NCBI GenBank assembly: GCA_008921705.1
Contig: VFFE01007645.1
Location: 1,235,853-1,299,852, forward strand
Source: Burhinus oedicnemus
Lineage: Eukaryota; Chordata; Aves; Charadriiformes; Burhinidae
Length of the DNA: 64,000 nucleotides
Reading direction: 5' to 3'
Translations under genes and position numbers: made by a program
In this document: in pieces, positions 35,833-49,100 of the stretch
How positions within the stretch are numbered: position 1 is the first letter of the stretch
Layout: each line of letters starts with the position of its first letter
Notes under the pieces: model-generated
The model's database searches: none
Told to the model about the DNA's origin: nothing
What the model saw: only the letters and a program-made list of their open reading frames with translations

Positions 35833-38800
35833 ATGTCTTTCTTAATTTCATTTATCTCTGATCCTGCATTAATTTGTCTGCTGTGTGCAGCAGTGTTAGT
35901 AGCTGTACTCCATTTTTCAACTGGCTATAAAAATTCAGCTTTTAAATTTCCTCCTGGTCCAACTCCTCTTCCGATCATTGGTAACCTGCACTTGGTGGAT
36001 CTTAGAAGGCAAGATAAATCACTAATGAAGGTAGGACAAAAACCCCCAAACCCAGACCCTCATAGATTTTAAAGCTGCCTGGGATATATCAGTGCAAACT
36101 TTTTGTCTTTTTCAATTCAAACTAAATCGTAAAGGTGTGAAAATTGCTTTATAATATTTTTCTGGGCTTCTTCTAGCCAATTGATGCAATGTCATTTATG
36201 AGCGATCAACCATTAAAAAAAGACCTCTGGGTAATATGGGAATTCTTCATGTAATTGTGATGATGTGCATGAAGTATATAATGCTTGTGGGATTGGAAAT
36301 ATTAATTTGACAGCTCGGACACCCAGAAATCTTTTAAAGCATGAGGACCTAACATGAAATGGAATTGCTTCCCTCCGCTCCACCCTGGAGAACCGGCAAG
36401 GGGAATTCTGCCATGCAGTGACCCCAAAACTGCTTCGGAGGGGGCCAAAATCCAGACGTCCCCTTTGCAAAATCCACTTCCCTCTTGATGAATTGGATAC
36501 GCACCAAAGTCTAGGCGGCAGTACAAGAGAGGAATGGAGAAGTTGCACTACGGAACCAGAATGAATAGCCTGTAAGCTCTTCTATTAACCTGTAATTAAG
36601 ACGACTTACCCCACTTATGGCAGTAAACTCTTCTCCGGTGCAAGACGCGGCTGGCAGAGCCCGGGGTGTTCGCGTCAGCCTGCCGAGCACTCCCTCCTCG
36701 CCGCAGCAGACGGCACCCTGCGGGATCCACCCGCGCCAGGGTCAGGGGGAGAGCGAGCAAACAGACAGCGGCGGCTCACCGGGAGGTGCCGACACGGCTC
36801 CCGTCACACCGGTGCTCAGCAAACACCGGCAGCTCTCCGGGAGCAGCCGAGCGGTGGGTCAGCACTGCCGTGGGGTGAGGCTCCCAGCGCCCGGCGGCGT
36901 TAGGGACGGTGCCAGGGCTGGGGTGGGTTTACCCAGCGGGGCTGGGCAGACGGCGCTGCAGCCTCTGACCGGCCGTTTGGAATTACCTCCGCGTGCTTTC
37001 CTCACCTGCTAGGCTGTATTTGCTATTGCCCGTGTTCGCCTTTACTTTGGGATTACTCCAGAGGGGTTATCCCTCCCATCTCGCCCTACGGAGAGCACAA
37101 CGTGGCGATGGCATTGAGCGGCAGGCGCCGGCGTCTGTTGGCCGGGCACCCTGATGGGGGAGTTTGCAGGGCTTGTGGGGGGGATCCCCCCTCTCCCCTG
37201 CGAAAGCTGCCGTTGGACCCGGCGCAGGCTGAGGCTGCACGCGAACGCCGTGTGTTTGCCTGGGCACAGATTTGAGCTGTGGCTTCCCGTCACCTTGCTC
37301 CAGCCCAAACTCTTCTTGGCTGTCCCCAGCTGCCGCTTCCAAGCTGCCAGGGAGCAAGATGCAGCCGCAGCGGCGGGGCGCAGGTAGGCAGGACATGCAT
37401 CTCCCCGCCAGCCTCCTCCCAGAGCCCTTTCCTTGGCAAAGAGGAGCCGGGATCCGCATGCAGCGCATCTGGCTCTGGGGACACACGTAGGACGTGCCAA
37501 CGGGACCGCAGGCTCCTGGAGGGATTTTTCAGCCTCCCGAGCCTTTGTAAACCACCCGGCACGGCACAGCTTTGGCGGAGAGCTGCAGAGAATTTCTCCT
37601 GGGGCGTGTGGCAGTGAAAAAGACGCTGTGTGTCGTGGCAAAGATACGTCCAGAGTCTTCTGAGTGCAAAACGAGCACCACTGTGTGCCACAGGCGTGGG
37701 GACACCAGCAGCTCAGGCAGCCTCCTGCCCCTGCTGTGCCCAGCTGAGCCACAGGTACCCAAGCCAGGTCCAAGCACAGGGGCGCGGATTTGCAATTGGT
37801 GGTCATCCAGGCCAAACTAAACACCTGGCATGGGGCAAACGGCTCCTCTGGTCTAGCAGCAGGGATGCAGGAGTGCTTTGGTACAAGAGGAGCATCATTC
37901 CAAAGCTTTCCTGTGTGACAGCGTCATTATTTGCACTGAAATGTCTTCTCTGTTTTCATCTTTCTCCGCTTTGCCAGCTTGTGTTGCCATTTGAGGTCCG
38001 GTCTTTAACTCTAGGTGGGTTTTTTTGTTGTTCATTTACTTTCTCCTTAGCAGCAAAACCAGATCAGTGATGCGATGATGGGGGTGGGGGGGTTCTTTTG
38101 TGGCAACAAGCCTAAAATCCACACGGATGCCAGCCAGGCATCTGTATGAAATGCCTCGTGTTTGACCACGATGAGCTCTGGCTCACAGATGCTGTTCTGC
38201 AGGTAGCGGCTCCGCAGCCGTTCCCAGCAGGGCACCAGGACGTAATATGTCCTTTCAGAAAGCCAGGGGCATTGCCCCGCGCCTGCTCCCTCTCTTCCTG
38301 ACCATCACAGCTCACCTCTTTTTCAGCTTGCGGAAAAATACGGCCCCATCTTCACCCTCCACTTTGGGTTCCAGAAAGTTGTGGTCCTGACCGGGTACGA
38401 AGTTGTGCGGGAGGCGCTTGTGAACTACACAGAGGAGTTTGTAGACAGACCATCCATCCCAATATTTGACCAAATTCAGAACGGAAACGGTACTAGAGAA
38501 ATGAGCGGGGGCGGGCGGGAGGGACGACACCGTCGCTTAGTGCCAGCCTAACTGTGCTTCCCTGGAGCCCGGCTTTTAAACATCCCCCTTGGACCCTTCC
38601 AAAGCCAAGCCGAGAGAAAAGATTTGGCTTTCCTGGCTTTCATGCAATGCCTCCTGGCTTCTCACTGCCGTCATTTTTGCTAATGCGCTTGCGGCCAATT
38701 CATATCCTAAATGTTCGAGGGTGAGGAGTGGGATTTTTAAAGGCACCGTGGTAATTCTGGGGTTAATTTCTGCAAGACGTCAGTCAGAGTGGCTCTCCAC

Positions 38801-41800
38801 CACCACCCCATTCACAAACCTTCCCCACGGTTCCAGGGGACTTTGGACTAACTGGTTTGGCTCTTCAGAGCTGTAGGGTTTTTCCCTTTCTCCCGCGGCC
38901 AGGTGCCACAATTTTGGACATGGTCACTCCCCCCCGGCCTTGCCTCCCCACGAAAGCTCTCGGGTGGACCACGTGAAACAGGTTCAGGCAGGAGCAATAG
39001 GCTGAGGATGGAAATTTTCCCCCACAACCAATCTCATGTTTTTTTCCAGGGCAACTGAGTATTTCAGAGGACTTTTTGCCTTGCTTGTCCATCCTCTGCT
39101 TCAGCTGAGGCTTTAGCTTTGAGCATCCAAAAGGCAGCTTTATATGCTGGTCACAGGCTCACGCTGGGATTACAATTAGAAATTAAATTACCCAGCCATA
39201 ATATCAATATATGAATTTATCGCTACATAAGGAAAAGGAATCGATGGGGAGAAAAGCATTTTTCAGAGCTAATTTACATGTAAAATATCCCTGTGGGAGA
39301 CTGTCAGTATTGCACTGTAAGTCCTTTCACACTTACCTTCTCGCCCCAAGTCTGAGCCACTTAGAGGTCACCCAAAGCTGTCAATTCACAGGGGCTGCCA
39401 AGTAGCAATGGTCACAAATTTTCCTGAGAAACTTCTTTTTCTTCAGAAAATGCTAATTTGTTGACTCTGAAGCTGTTTGCAGAAAAGGAATGATCCAGAT
39501 GAAATTGCCTGAGTTAAAGAAAAATTAAAAATGAAGTTTAGAAATTTGCTTTGACATTTTTAGAGCAAGAAGATTTGCTTTCCAAATTAAAACTGCACTG
39601 CTTTAAAACAGTGTTTATTCTAGAAAAAAACAAACACATTTAAAAACCTTGCAGCCGAGAGGAAGACGTGAAGTGCTGGAATCCAGCTTCTCGATTGACA
39701 CAATCTGAGATAAGTCTTTGGATTACTGACAAAATTTTTTCCTTCGCTATTTCCAACGCCCACCCCTGCTTGGTGGTGTTAGTGATCATCGAGGCATGAG
39801 CTCAGTGACCTCTACAAACTGGCAGTATTTTCACCACTGCTGAGAATACCGCATTGCTGGGAATCTCAGTAAAACAGTTCAGCACCAACCAGGGTTGAGG
39901 AGACTGAATTATCCCATCCCACATAGATAAAATATCTTTATGACTGGAATCGGATGAAGGGAGAGCTTCAAAGACAGGAGGTTGTTGCTCGAGGCCTTAG
40001 ACTTGCAACCAAACAGGGTCAGAAAGTTGTGTGATTGACTTAGGCTAACGTCTCTCCCCAGCTCTACAGCCAACCAGTACTGGTCTGGAAGCCATACCTG
40101 CTTGTCTTGCACTCAGGAGAGGGCTGGGGCAGACTGGGTTGGGTGGGAACTTGTTTTTCCCAAACTACAGGCTCAGTGAGACTGGGGGAATGGAGCTGAG
40201 AGGGCACAGGGATGGGGCGCACAGAAATGGGAGACCCTTAGTCCCCAAATCCATGGGAAACCGGGCAGCAGGAACACTTGTGGAGATCCCTCCTCATCCA
40301 GTCCCCTACTTTGTTTCGTGCGGTGGGGCTCCTCCGTGCATGAGCCCAGCGGCGATGCCTCACGGCCTCCCCAGGTTTGTTCTTCTCTATCGGGGAGCTG
40401 TGGAGAACAACTCGGAGGTTCACCGTATCCAGCATGCGCAACCTCGGCATGGGGAAAAAAATGATAGAAGGGAGAATTTTCGAGGAGCTTCACTTCCTTA
40501 TCGAGATGATCAAATCCTTCAAAGGTGAGCTGGAGACCATCACGGTGCTGTGCGGCCTCATACGCAGCACTGCTGCTGCAACATCTCGCTAACATTTCCA
40601 TCCTCCTCCTGTTGCAGGGGAACCTTTTAGCCTGACATCCTTCAACTGTGCTCCGATCAACATCACCTTCATCATGCTGTTTGGGGACAGGTTTGACTAC
40701 AAGGACCCAACATTTCTCACTCTCTTAAGACTCATAGATGAAGTTATGATCCTTCTGGGATCTCCGTATTTGAGCGTAAGTAGCCTGTCCCACAGATTAA
40801 TGGTTTTTTTACACTGGCACATTACATTTGTGAGCCACACAAATCATGGGATTTAGTTCAGCACTTTTCAAAAGTTCAGAACCAGCCATGCGACCAAAAA
40901 TGTGACATACCACCTTGGTCACCGCAAGCGTGCAGCCCTTTGCTACTCTCCTTTTGAACCATCCTGCACATCTGTGCGGAGCTAAAATGAGAAGTGAACT
41001 ATGGTTATTTTAGCTGCACGGATTTTTTTTGGCATTGTCAACATAACTGCACCATCTTGGCTTTCTTTGCCTTTGCTGCGTTTTCTAAAAAGGCACATTC
41101 AGTGTTGATGTCCGGGTGAGTGAGATTTCACAGACTGCATTAAAAATGCTTCCGTAGAGAGCACCAGGAAAACTCTGCTTATCTTCAAACTATCATACCC
41201 CATCCTTAACATAACTGATGTTGGAAAAAAACTAACCAGTGTCATACTGGTCTAAACTGGCTGGTGGCCTGGCACACTGGAGCCCCAACTCTGTTGAGAG
41301 GCTGACCAGGCTGTTACTGGTAGAGGATCTGTTCCCACAGAACAGCATAAAGGCTTAAAATGAGGTAGTACTACATAAAGGCTCAAAGGTTGCAAAGCCC
41401 TCCCTGATGGAAATCTGCCTGGGAAGTCCCTGAGATGCTAAGGTACAACAAGACAAAACTCACCTGATGTGTCATGCCTTAGGAAGAAGCTGTTTCAGCA
41501 TGGTGGTATTTCTGCAGAATTAACACTTCTCTTTCTTAATTCCTCATTAGTATTTCAATTTCTACCCGTTCCTTGGATTTCTTTTCAAAACCCACAAGAT
41601 TATGCTTGGGAAAATAGAAGATGTGCGCGTCATTCTAAGGCAATACATCAAGGCGAGCAGGGAGGATATCAACGAGAACAGCGTGAGGAGCTACATCGAT
41701 GCACTGATATTCAAGCAACAAGAGGTATTTGACTGCTCTGATGGGCGTTTGCAGCGTCTCCTCTGGGTTTTCCAGCTAAAACAGTTGCTGAGTCTCGATT

Positions 41801-44800
41801 TCAGAAATCCATGCCGTTATTCTAGTGGTACTGAAATCAGACGCCGGTCTCTTACAGCTGGTGTAATTTACTGCAGGGATTTTTCTATCAAAATTAAGAT
41901 GTGAAAGTCACTGCCTCAGTCCACTCCCGAAATAGCAGCACTAATAGTGTGAGATCAGCTCCTTGTTCCTAGTAGAAATTGCATGAATTCACATGAAAGC
42001 TGACTCTGCCTTTCTTTTTACAACAACAAATGAATTAATCATCAATACTGTTGCTCCAAGGTGAATGATACACTGAAAGTGCTTGGATAATAAATCATCT
42101 GTACAAGTCCTAGCCCTGCCCTGCATCTTACTTTAGTAGAGACGTGGCAGTTTCACACATCAGTTGATTTCATTCAACACAAGGTATTTGGGATTTGAGT
42201 TTTTTCTTCTGTCTGGATCTGGGCCAACCTTAGGCACTAAGTCTTTCACCCAGCTATGTGGAGGAAGGGTCAGTACAGTCCTAAAGCCCAGCAGAAATGG
42301 CCTGAAAGGTCATTTTGAACATTGCTGGGGATCCAATCCTGGCCTTGGGCAGAAGGAGTCCCTCGGAGACAGGATTAGCTGGATCTCTTTTTGTACGGGG
42401 AAGAGATCGGGCTCTTTCCAAACCTGCGAGGCTGAGTCCATGAACAGCATTCGGCTCTGGGCTTCAGCCTGCATCTGGGTGGAGATGGAGGCTGAACCAA
42501 AACTCCAGTCCAAACCTTCCATCTTGGGTGCTCCCATCTTTGGTAAATGCTGTGCATTCAAGATCAGGTCTATTTTAACACCCAATTCACAAACACAAGG
42601 TGATAGTCAGCAGCGGTGTAGGCTATGCAGTATTTCCCAAGCTTGCTCAATACTAACACTGACGGCTTTAAGACCTTTCTTACCACTTGTGTTTTTCAAG
42701 GAGAAAAACAAGAAAGACAGCCTCTTCCATGATGACAACTTAATAGCATCCATACTCGACCTGGTCATGGCGGGAACAGAGACCATAGCCACAACACTGC
42801 AGTGGGCCATCCTGCTGATGATGAAATACCCAGAGATTCAAAGTGAGCTCCTTTCACCTACGCTCCATCCATGGCGAGGCAGATATGGGGAGGGGAGAAG
42901 CCGGGACGCAGATCCACAGAAGCTCTTTTGCCATAAGAACTGAATCCCATTTATTATTATGAACTCCTGATGTAATTAGATGCTGGTCAAAGTCACAACC
43001 AAATAGTCCCCGTGCCTTGCTGGGAGAGAGGATGGCTGGAGAATGACATATGACGCTGGGGAAACAACCCATTCATGTGTCTGAACTAGAAATAGAGCGG
43101 GGAAACCCTGACTGGCATTTTAAGAATCCTCTCCCTCCAGACTCTGGAAAAATATGTTTTTCCCAAAACCAAATCAGGAACTGGCTTTCTTGCTGGAATC
43201 CAACTGTGTTTGTTCCTTCCAGAAAAGGTGCAGGAGGAGATTGGGAGAACTGTCAAAGCTGGAAGCTGGGCCACGTATGAGGATCGGAAGAACATGCCGT
43301 TCACCAACGCGGTGCTACACGAAGTGCAGAGGTTTATCACCCTCCTGCCCCACGTTCCGCGCTGCACTGCTGTTGACACCCACTTCAGGGGCTACTTCCT
43401 TCCCAAGGTAGGTAACCGCTCCAGCCCAGCAACACACCAGCCTCCTCATTTTTGCCAGTGCCACTACAGACTGGTTTCTTTAGAGGGAATTGTAGGACAG
43501 AAACCCAAAGAAGGTATCCAAAATCATCCCCAGAAGAGTTTCTATGTTGAGTCTATGAGACTGGTACTGTAGGACTATTGTTTCCTAGCTGTTCAACCAC
43601 GTTGAGTCCAGAGAGACTGGTATTGTAGGACTATTGTTTCCTGGCTGAGTCTGTTCAACCACGTTGAGTCCAGAGAGACTGGTATTGTGGGACTCAGTTC
43701 AGTCCCTCTCAGGCTCAGGAGTTCCTCGCTCCACGAGTGACCCTGGTTTACCTCCTTGATGCCATCTGCACAGTGAAGTATCTGCCAGGGAATTTACAGG
43801 ATCTGACCCTCTGCTTGAGGTTTTCACAGCCCCCACGTGGGGTTTGGCTTCAATCCTTGGCACTGCTGGGAGAATCTCACTGACTTCTCCCTACTGCCTG
43901 ATCAGATAAAACCCTCAGGGTCTCCATCTACCCCAGGTGAAGCAAATATCCTGGGACACCAAGGTCTGTGTCACAAAATTAACCGAAACAGAGCACTTTT
44001 GCTATCTTTTGTGCCTTCATGTACTTTTCTCTCAGGGTATAATTGTAATCCCGTCGCTCACCTCTGTGCTGCTGGATAAGACCCAATGGGAGACACCACA
44101 TCAGTTCAACCCCAACCACTTCCTTGATGCTGAAGGGAATTTTGTAAAGAGAGAGGCTTTCCTGCCCTTCTCCACAGGTAACTAAAGGGCTGATCTGCAC
44201 AGAGCTGAGGCTGTGGCACGACCATTTTATTACAATATACACTAATGTGGTCTTCATGGCTAAGTATTGCCTTTAACTCGGTCAATAAGGAACAGGCAAC
44301 TGAATGGAGTCAATTATTCTGCATGCAGGCAAACGGCTGCTCTCAAAGCACACCTCTCCCACCACTGAAGGGTTGGTTCCCAAAGGTTCAACAGGAGAGA
44401 AGAAAAAGAGATATATTGCATCCAAAAGAAGGTGTAAAAATGCCTGAAAGCTGCCAGGAGACAGGAGTGGTGGGGCTGCCAGCATAGCTATGCATGGGGA
44501 TTCATGAGCTTTGCTGGGAGTGAGGGTACAATCCAGGGACCCTCAAGTCCTGTCTTGAGGCAAGTCCCACGTGTAAGTGGGTCTGATGGACAAGACCTCA
44601 TCCATTGCCCACCAGAGCCAAGGAGGAGGGTGCCAATAAGCCTTGCACCTTGGCTGGGTATGACAGCCAGCAGAGACCCAGTACGGGACAGAGTACATCA
44701 AACCCTATTAGTCTCACTGTGAAATCTTAAATCCAAGGCCCTGGATTGTTCCCACCAATCACCTTGGACGATTATTCTTCCAGTGGCACTTTTAAAAGCT

Positions 44801-46140
44801 CCCAAATATTCCCAGCAAAACCTGTTCTTTTAGAGGAAGAAGCGCAGCCCCATGGTTAGGGGAGGTGATGGAGCACTTGGCATCCTGACACTACCCCCAA
44901 CTGCCATTTGGGTCAAGTCACAGGCTTTTTATTTGGTTTTTTTAATCTCAATTTCACCTGCAAAATACAATTAACATTCTTTCCCTGGAGGCTCATAAAC
45001 CCAAGCCCCTTGGGACTCAAACTAAGCTAATGGTAGGAACAGTTGTTAGATATCAGAAACTCTCCCCTGAGCCATCCTAAAAGAAGAAATATCACTTACA
45101 CAGTGCCTTCCCGACAGCCATAAACGCTTCCAAAGGTTGCTGATTTCCAGAAACGCCTGCCACCCAGGCCATGCCCTCCATGGCTGCGGCAGCACGCACT
45201 ACGAGAAGGCACAGCTGGATGGAGCAGTCTTGCTGGGATTTTAACAAACCCCAACACTGCAGGAGCCCGTAAGTAACTATAAAGGGAGATTTCCTGCAGA
45301 ATCCTACAAATCCTCCCAAGTAACCTTACACTTTCCAGCTGTTCCTCTGAAAAGATGGCTTGAAGGGATTCCAGAACGTGCTCCAACCACAGACCCTCAG
45401 CAGTGCCTTCTGACGTTAGAAAGCCAGTCCTCGCTGTCCACCGCGTGCTTGACCCGTACAAGGACCATCATGCAAGGGCTGAGAATCTAGCGCAAAGAGG
45501 GGGTAGGAAAGAAGAAACACCGTCTTTTCTAAAAGCGGGATGTTAGGATAAATTCCATAGGAAAAGTGAGTTTCAAACCGTACCGCTCTGGGAGAAGGTG
45601 GCATTTTTCTATCAGGCTGCTTTTCAAAGAGAAAAGGTTAAAGCTGTGGAGAGGGTTGGAAGAGCTAAGGAGAGGAGAGGGTACATCACAAACGTATAAT
45701 AGCCCTGTAACATGGCTGTGACTTGCTGCTGCAGGTAGCTGTGGGATAAAAGAGTCCAGGCAGGCACACTGTGCCAGCGTGACTGGAACAGCTTCCTTCA
45801 GCAACACGGGCTCCTCTGCTCTGAAACGCCCTGGTGCATCTCAAGGTTTCACTCCGGCTTCCATTACGACATCTCAGATGCCAACGTGTCCATGGCAAAT
45901 ATTCTAGTTTGATCTTTCCATCAAGTAAACACGCTGCTTTCCTCTGCAGGGCGAAGGAACTGCATCGGAGAAAGCCTCGCCAAGATGGAGCTGTTTGTCT
46001 TCTTTGTCGGCTTGCTGCAGACATTTACTTTTCAACCCCAGCCAGGAGTTTCAGAGTCTGACTTGGACCTTACCGTCCCCCAAACAACTTTCACATTAAG
46101 GCCTCAGCCCCAGGCAACCTGTGCTGTCCTACGTGAATAA
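35833..46140 (+). CDS. CYP2W1-like: Cytochrome P450 family 2, CYP2W-like (P450-B), 9 exons
   Basis: Predicted ER-anchored monooxygenase; mammalian CYP2W1 is an orphan P450 linked to retinoids, lysophospholipids and indoles. Exons: 35833-36030, 38327-38489, 40375-40524, 40618-40775, 41551-41724, 42701-42842, 43223-43407, 44036-44177, 45950-46140; total 1503 bp, 500 aa. All joints are GT-AG and in frame. Visible motifs are a hydrophobic anchor (about 12-28), PPGP 40-43, WRTTRRF, I-helix AGTET 305-309 followed by Ile instead of the usual Thr, ExxR E362-R365, and haem motif F435-C442-G444. The segments [29 protein letters not shown] and [10 protein letters not shown] match human CYP2W1, as do its exon 4 (158 bp) and exon 7 (185 bp), each one codon shorter than in P450-A. 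It is transcribed towards P450-C. Whether B or C is the strict CYP2W1 orthologue is undecided. Confidence 0.93.
43547..43697 (+). repeat. Tandem 55-62-bp repeat in P450-B intron 7
   Basis: Three head-to-tail units begin with TTGAGTC at 43547, 43602 and 43664. Units one and two contain ACTGGTA.TGTAGGACTATTG and end in GTTCAACCACG; unit three is cut short after GGGACTCAG. Unit two carries a 7-bp insertion (GAGTCT-type) relative to unit one. The array lies between exons 7 and 8 and does not touch the splice sites. Confidence 0.9.
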
Positions 46141-49100
46141 CCACAGCCTTGCTGAAGAGCAGCCCAACAAGTGGGGAAGCTGCTTAGACCCAACTTAGCT
46201 ATCCTAGGACTCACCACCCCCCATCCTGCCACATCACCCTCTTTCACATCCCCTTCCCGCTGTCTCCATCCACTCCCACTCCATTGCTCTCCACCACTAC
46301 ATCTGCCCCGCAGGCTGATGACCCCCTCTTTGCTCCTGTGCTGTGAGGGGTGCATATGATCAATTAGAAACCATGATCGGGGTTGACAAACACACACTTC
46401 TTCTCAAGACAGACTGTGCATGGAGCCAGTGGAGGGACCAAGGAGATGGTCTGGTGAAGGGGATGCAGCCCACGAGTAGTAGGTGTGACACCCAGGCTTC
46501 CATGGAAAAGCAGTGAGGTTCAAAAAGTCACAGAAATCTGCCCAAAATCCTGAGGAAAGACACACTGCTGTTTGCTAAAAGTCACAGAAATACACCGTGG
46601 GTCACACGTTTGAACCATCTGTAGGTACCTCCTGAACTTTTCCAAGCGCTCTAGTTATCCATACCTTCTAGCAAAATCCTACCAGGCTAGGCAGCCAAGT
46701 CAAACACTGAGAGTCAAAAAACAGATCGACTCATGTGATTTGAGAACAAAGTTATTTCTGCCCTGGAACAATGTCCTGAAAGATGGCCCAGAGTCTGCAA
46801 ACTCATTGAGATACGCAAGCGCTGTCACCATGAAGTTCAACACCGCTTCACAGTCTGAAAGAAAGAAGAGCTACATTTCTAAGTTTGCAGTCTAAACCAT
46901 AAGGCCACGTGAGATTTGTACCAGCAGCCGATCCTAAAAGGCTAATGATACAGACCCCTTTCTAGTTTTATGGATCTTGGTCTTTCCTGACCTTCTTAAA
47001 TAGGCGCAAACACGGTTCCTGTCTCCAGACCGCCTGGGTAACGTTAAGAGCCAACATCAGTGGTCACTCTGGTATTTGGGATGGTCCGGCCATTGGACCC
47101 AGCCATGCCATTTCCCTGCAAATGGTGTCTAATTTCACAGTGCTTGTATTGCACGCACACACGCAAGGAGAATTGGGATCATGGATTAGACGAGACCTGG
47201 TTTGGGTTGTTTTCCTTTCTTCTCTAGCTTTGTCCGGCTGTTCTCCCTGTCTGTAGCACTCTTATCTGCTATCATATTCCGCAATCTTATTCCAGTTGAC
47301 GTATAGCTCAGGCAGTTTTTCATCCATTTATCTGCCTGTGAATTGCCACTTCTCCATATGTGTTTTATTATCATATGCTTTATCATATTGTTTGTTTCCC
47401 CCTTCATGGGAATCAAATAAAGTTTTAGTCCCATGTCTTCATTGTATTTCACATGCCTGTTACCCACCTTTGTATAACACAGAAATGAAAATGCCATGAA
47501 AGTTTGATCCTGAGCCCAGAGTGGCAACGAATATTGTAAGTTTTGCTTATATCTCACCGGTGAGAGGTTCTGCATACCCTTATCCTACTGAAAACCAGCT
47601 CAACGGGAGACCCTCCATATCTGCAGGGTGGTTTCCCCAGGGCATAGAGCTTCCCCTTCGTGCTCAGCTATGGGCCACGAGTCAGTCCTGGGGATAGCCT
47701 TGGTTTTTCACTTTTAGGTCTTCAACTCTTGGCTGCAGAGGCTGAATGAAAGGTTCCCACCACAGCTTCACTGATGCTGGTGCCGTCCCTCAGCTTAGTG
47801 CCTTGGACCCTGAGCCTCTCACCTCTTGCCCTCCCAAAGCATCACCTGCTGGCAATGTCACTCTGGAGGGGTGGTGGCAGCAGGATGGGGTCTTCTTCAG
47901 GGAAGGCGGGGAGAAACAGGGAAAGCAATGGAGGAACAAGCCGCATGTCAACTCAGTGAAGGAAGTCTTGGCCTTGCTGAAATAAAAAAAGACTTTTGCC
48001 TTTGGCTTCAGAGAAGCCAGGGCTGTTCCTGCTCTAGCCCCCCCCCAAAGTAATACAAACTCAAAAGACAGACATGGCAACAATCTAGTGGCCCAGGGGA
48101 CAAAACTGGGCTGGGTTCAAATCCACACGAATTCACTGGTGGAACTTCAGCCCTGAGCCCTTGCCATGGGCCCTCAGGGTCTTTGCTTCAAAGGTGAGAG
48201 AGACGGGTCCCTTCCTACATGGCACGGCAGCCTTCAGAGCCTGCTCTTCGTGGACAACCCCTCCGGCACTGGCCGCCCCCAGCAGGCAGAGCAGACCTGC
48301 GGCAGCGCTGGCCGTGTACAGAAATCCAGCAGACTGCGCAATAGCCCTGCCTCGACAAGAGCCATGAGATCCCAGGTGCAAACGTTGAAGGAAAACAGGT
48401 TTCTTTGATACCTTGGAAAAGCGCATCCTACTTGTGCCTGTGTTGGCAGATGGAGGGAAGTGATCCCTCCCCAGCACGCCGAATTACACAGCTGAATAAG
48501 AAACCGCCTGCCTCCCGTTTATTTGTTCAGCCCAGCGATGGCAGAACATTGCTTACGACTCAGTGACGTATTTATCTAGCAGAAGACATCGGCTCTCAGG
48601 GGTGGAAGTACCATTTCCACATTCCTCAGTGGCCCTGAGGGTCCTCCCTCGAGCTGCAAAACGTGTTTGTGCCTTGCGACACGCTGACCTGAATCGAAGG
48701 CAAACATCTCGGGGCAGGACAGGTGGTTTGATTTTTAAAGTAAGATGGGAACAAATCCAGCTCACGCTGTGCCTGTGGCTCTCGCCGCACGCAGCTGGCA
48801 GGGCAGCACGTCCCACCGCCCAGCCTGCCACCCCTACCGCCCGGTGACGCTGGCACCAGGGGCTTCCGCGCTCAGGGGGGCAACGATCAACTGCGAGGAC
48901 TGCGGCAACTGTAGACACCTGTAAAGCCAGGGCTGCCTTGGCTCTGCAGCCCCTCTGCGCGCTGAGCAATAAGCACCGTTCAGGATATAATTTCTGTTTT
49001 CTTTTTGCCAGGAGATGGCACCACGATCCCTCTGAGCCACCCAGAGCCCAGCCCTGCAGCCCTCACGGGGGTAAGGTGTCCTATCGGGCACAAATTCCGG

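Noticed and set aside
37042..37824. Minus-strand open frame of 260 codons inside P450-B intron 1
   Set aside because: Biased composition, no recognisable domain, antisense to an intron, and open frames on the other strand too.
42164..42943. Plus-strand 259-codon open frame
   Set aside because: It is P450-B exon 6 (42701-42842) read through both flanking introns, not a separate gene.
47186..47575. Minus-strand 129-codon open frame between P450-B and P450-C
   Set aside because: Lysine/asparagine-rich peptide without any motif I recognise; no matching retroelement domain could be supported.
48114..48124. Perfect tRNA/SINE B-box word GGTTCAAATCC
   Set aside because: The only A-box-like sequence lies about 14 bases upstream, too close for a tRNA, and no cloverleaf or acceptor stem pairs around it.
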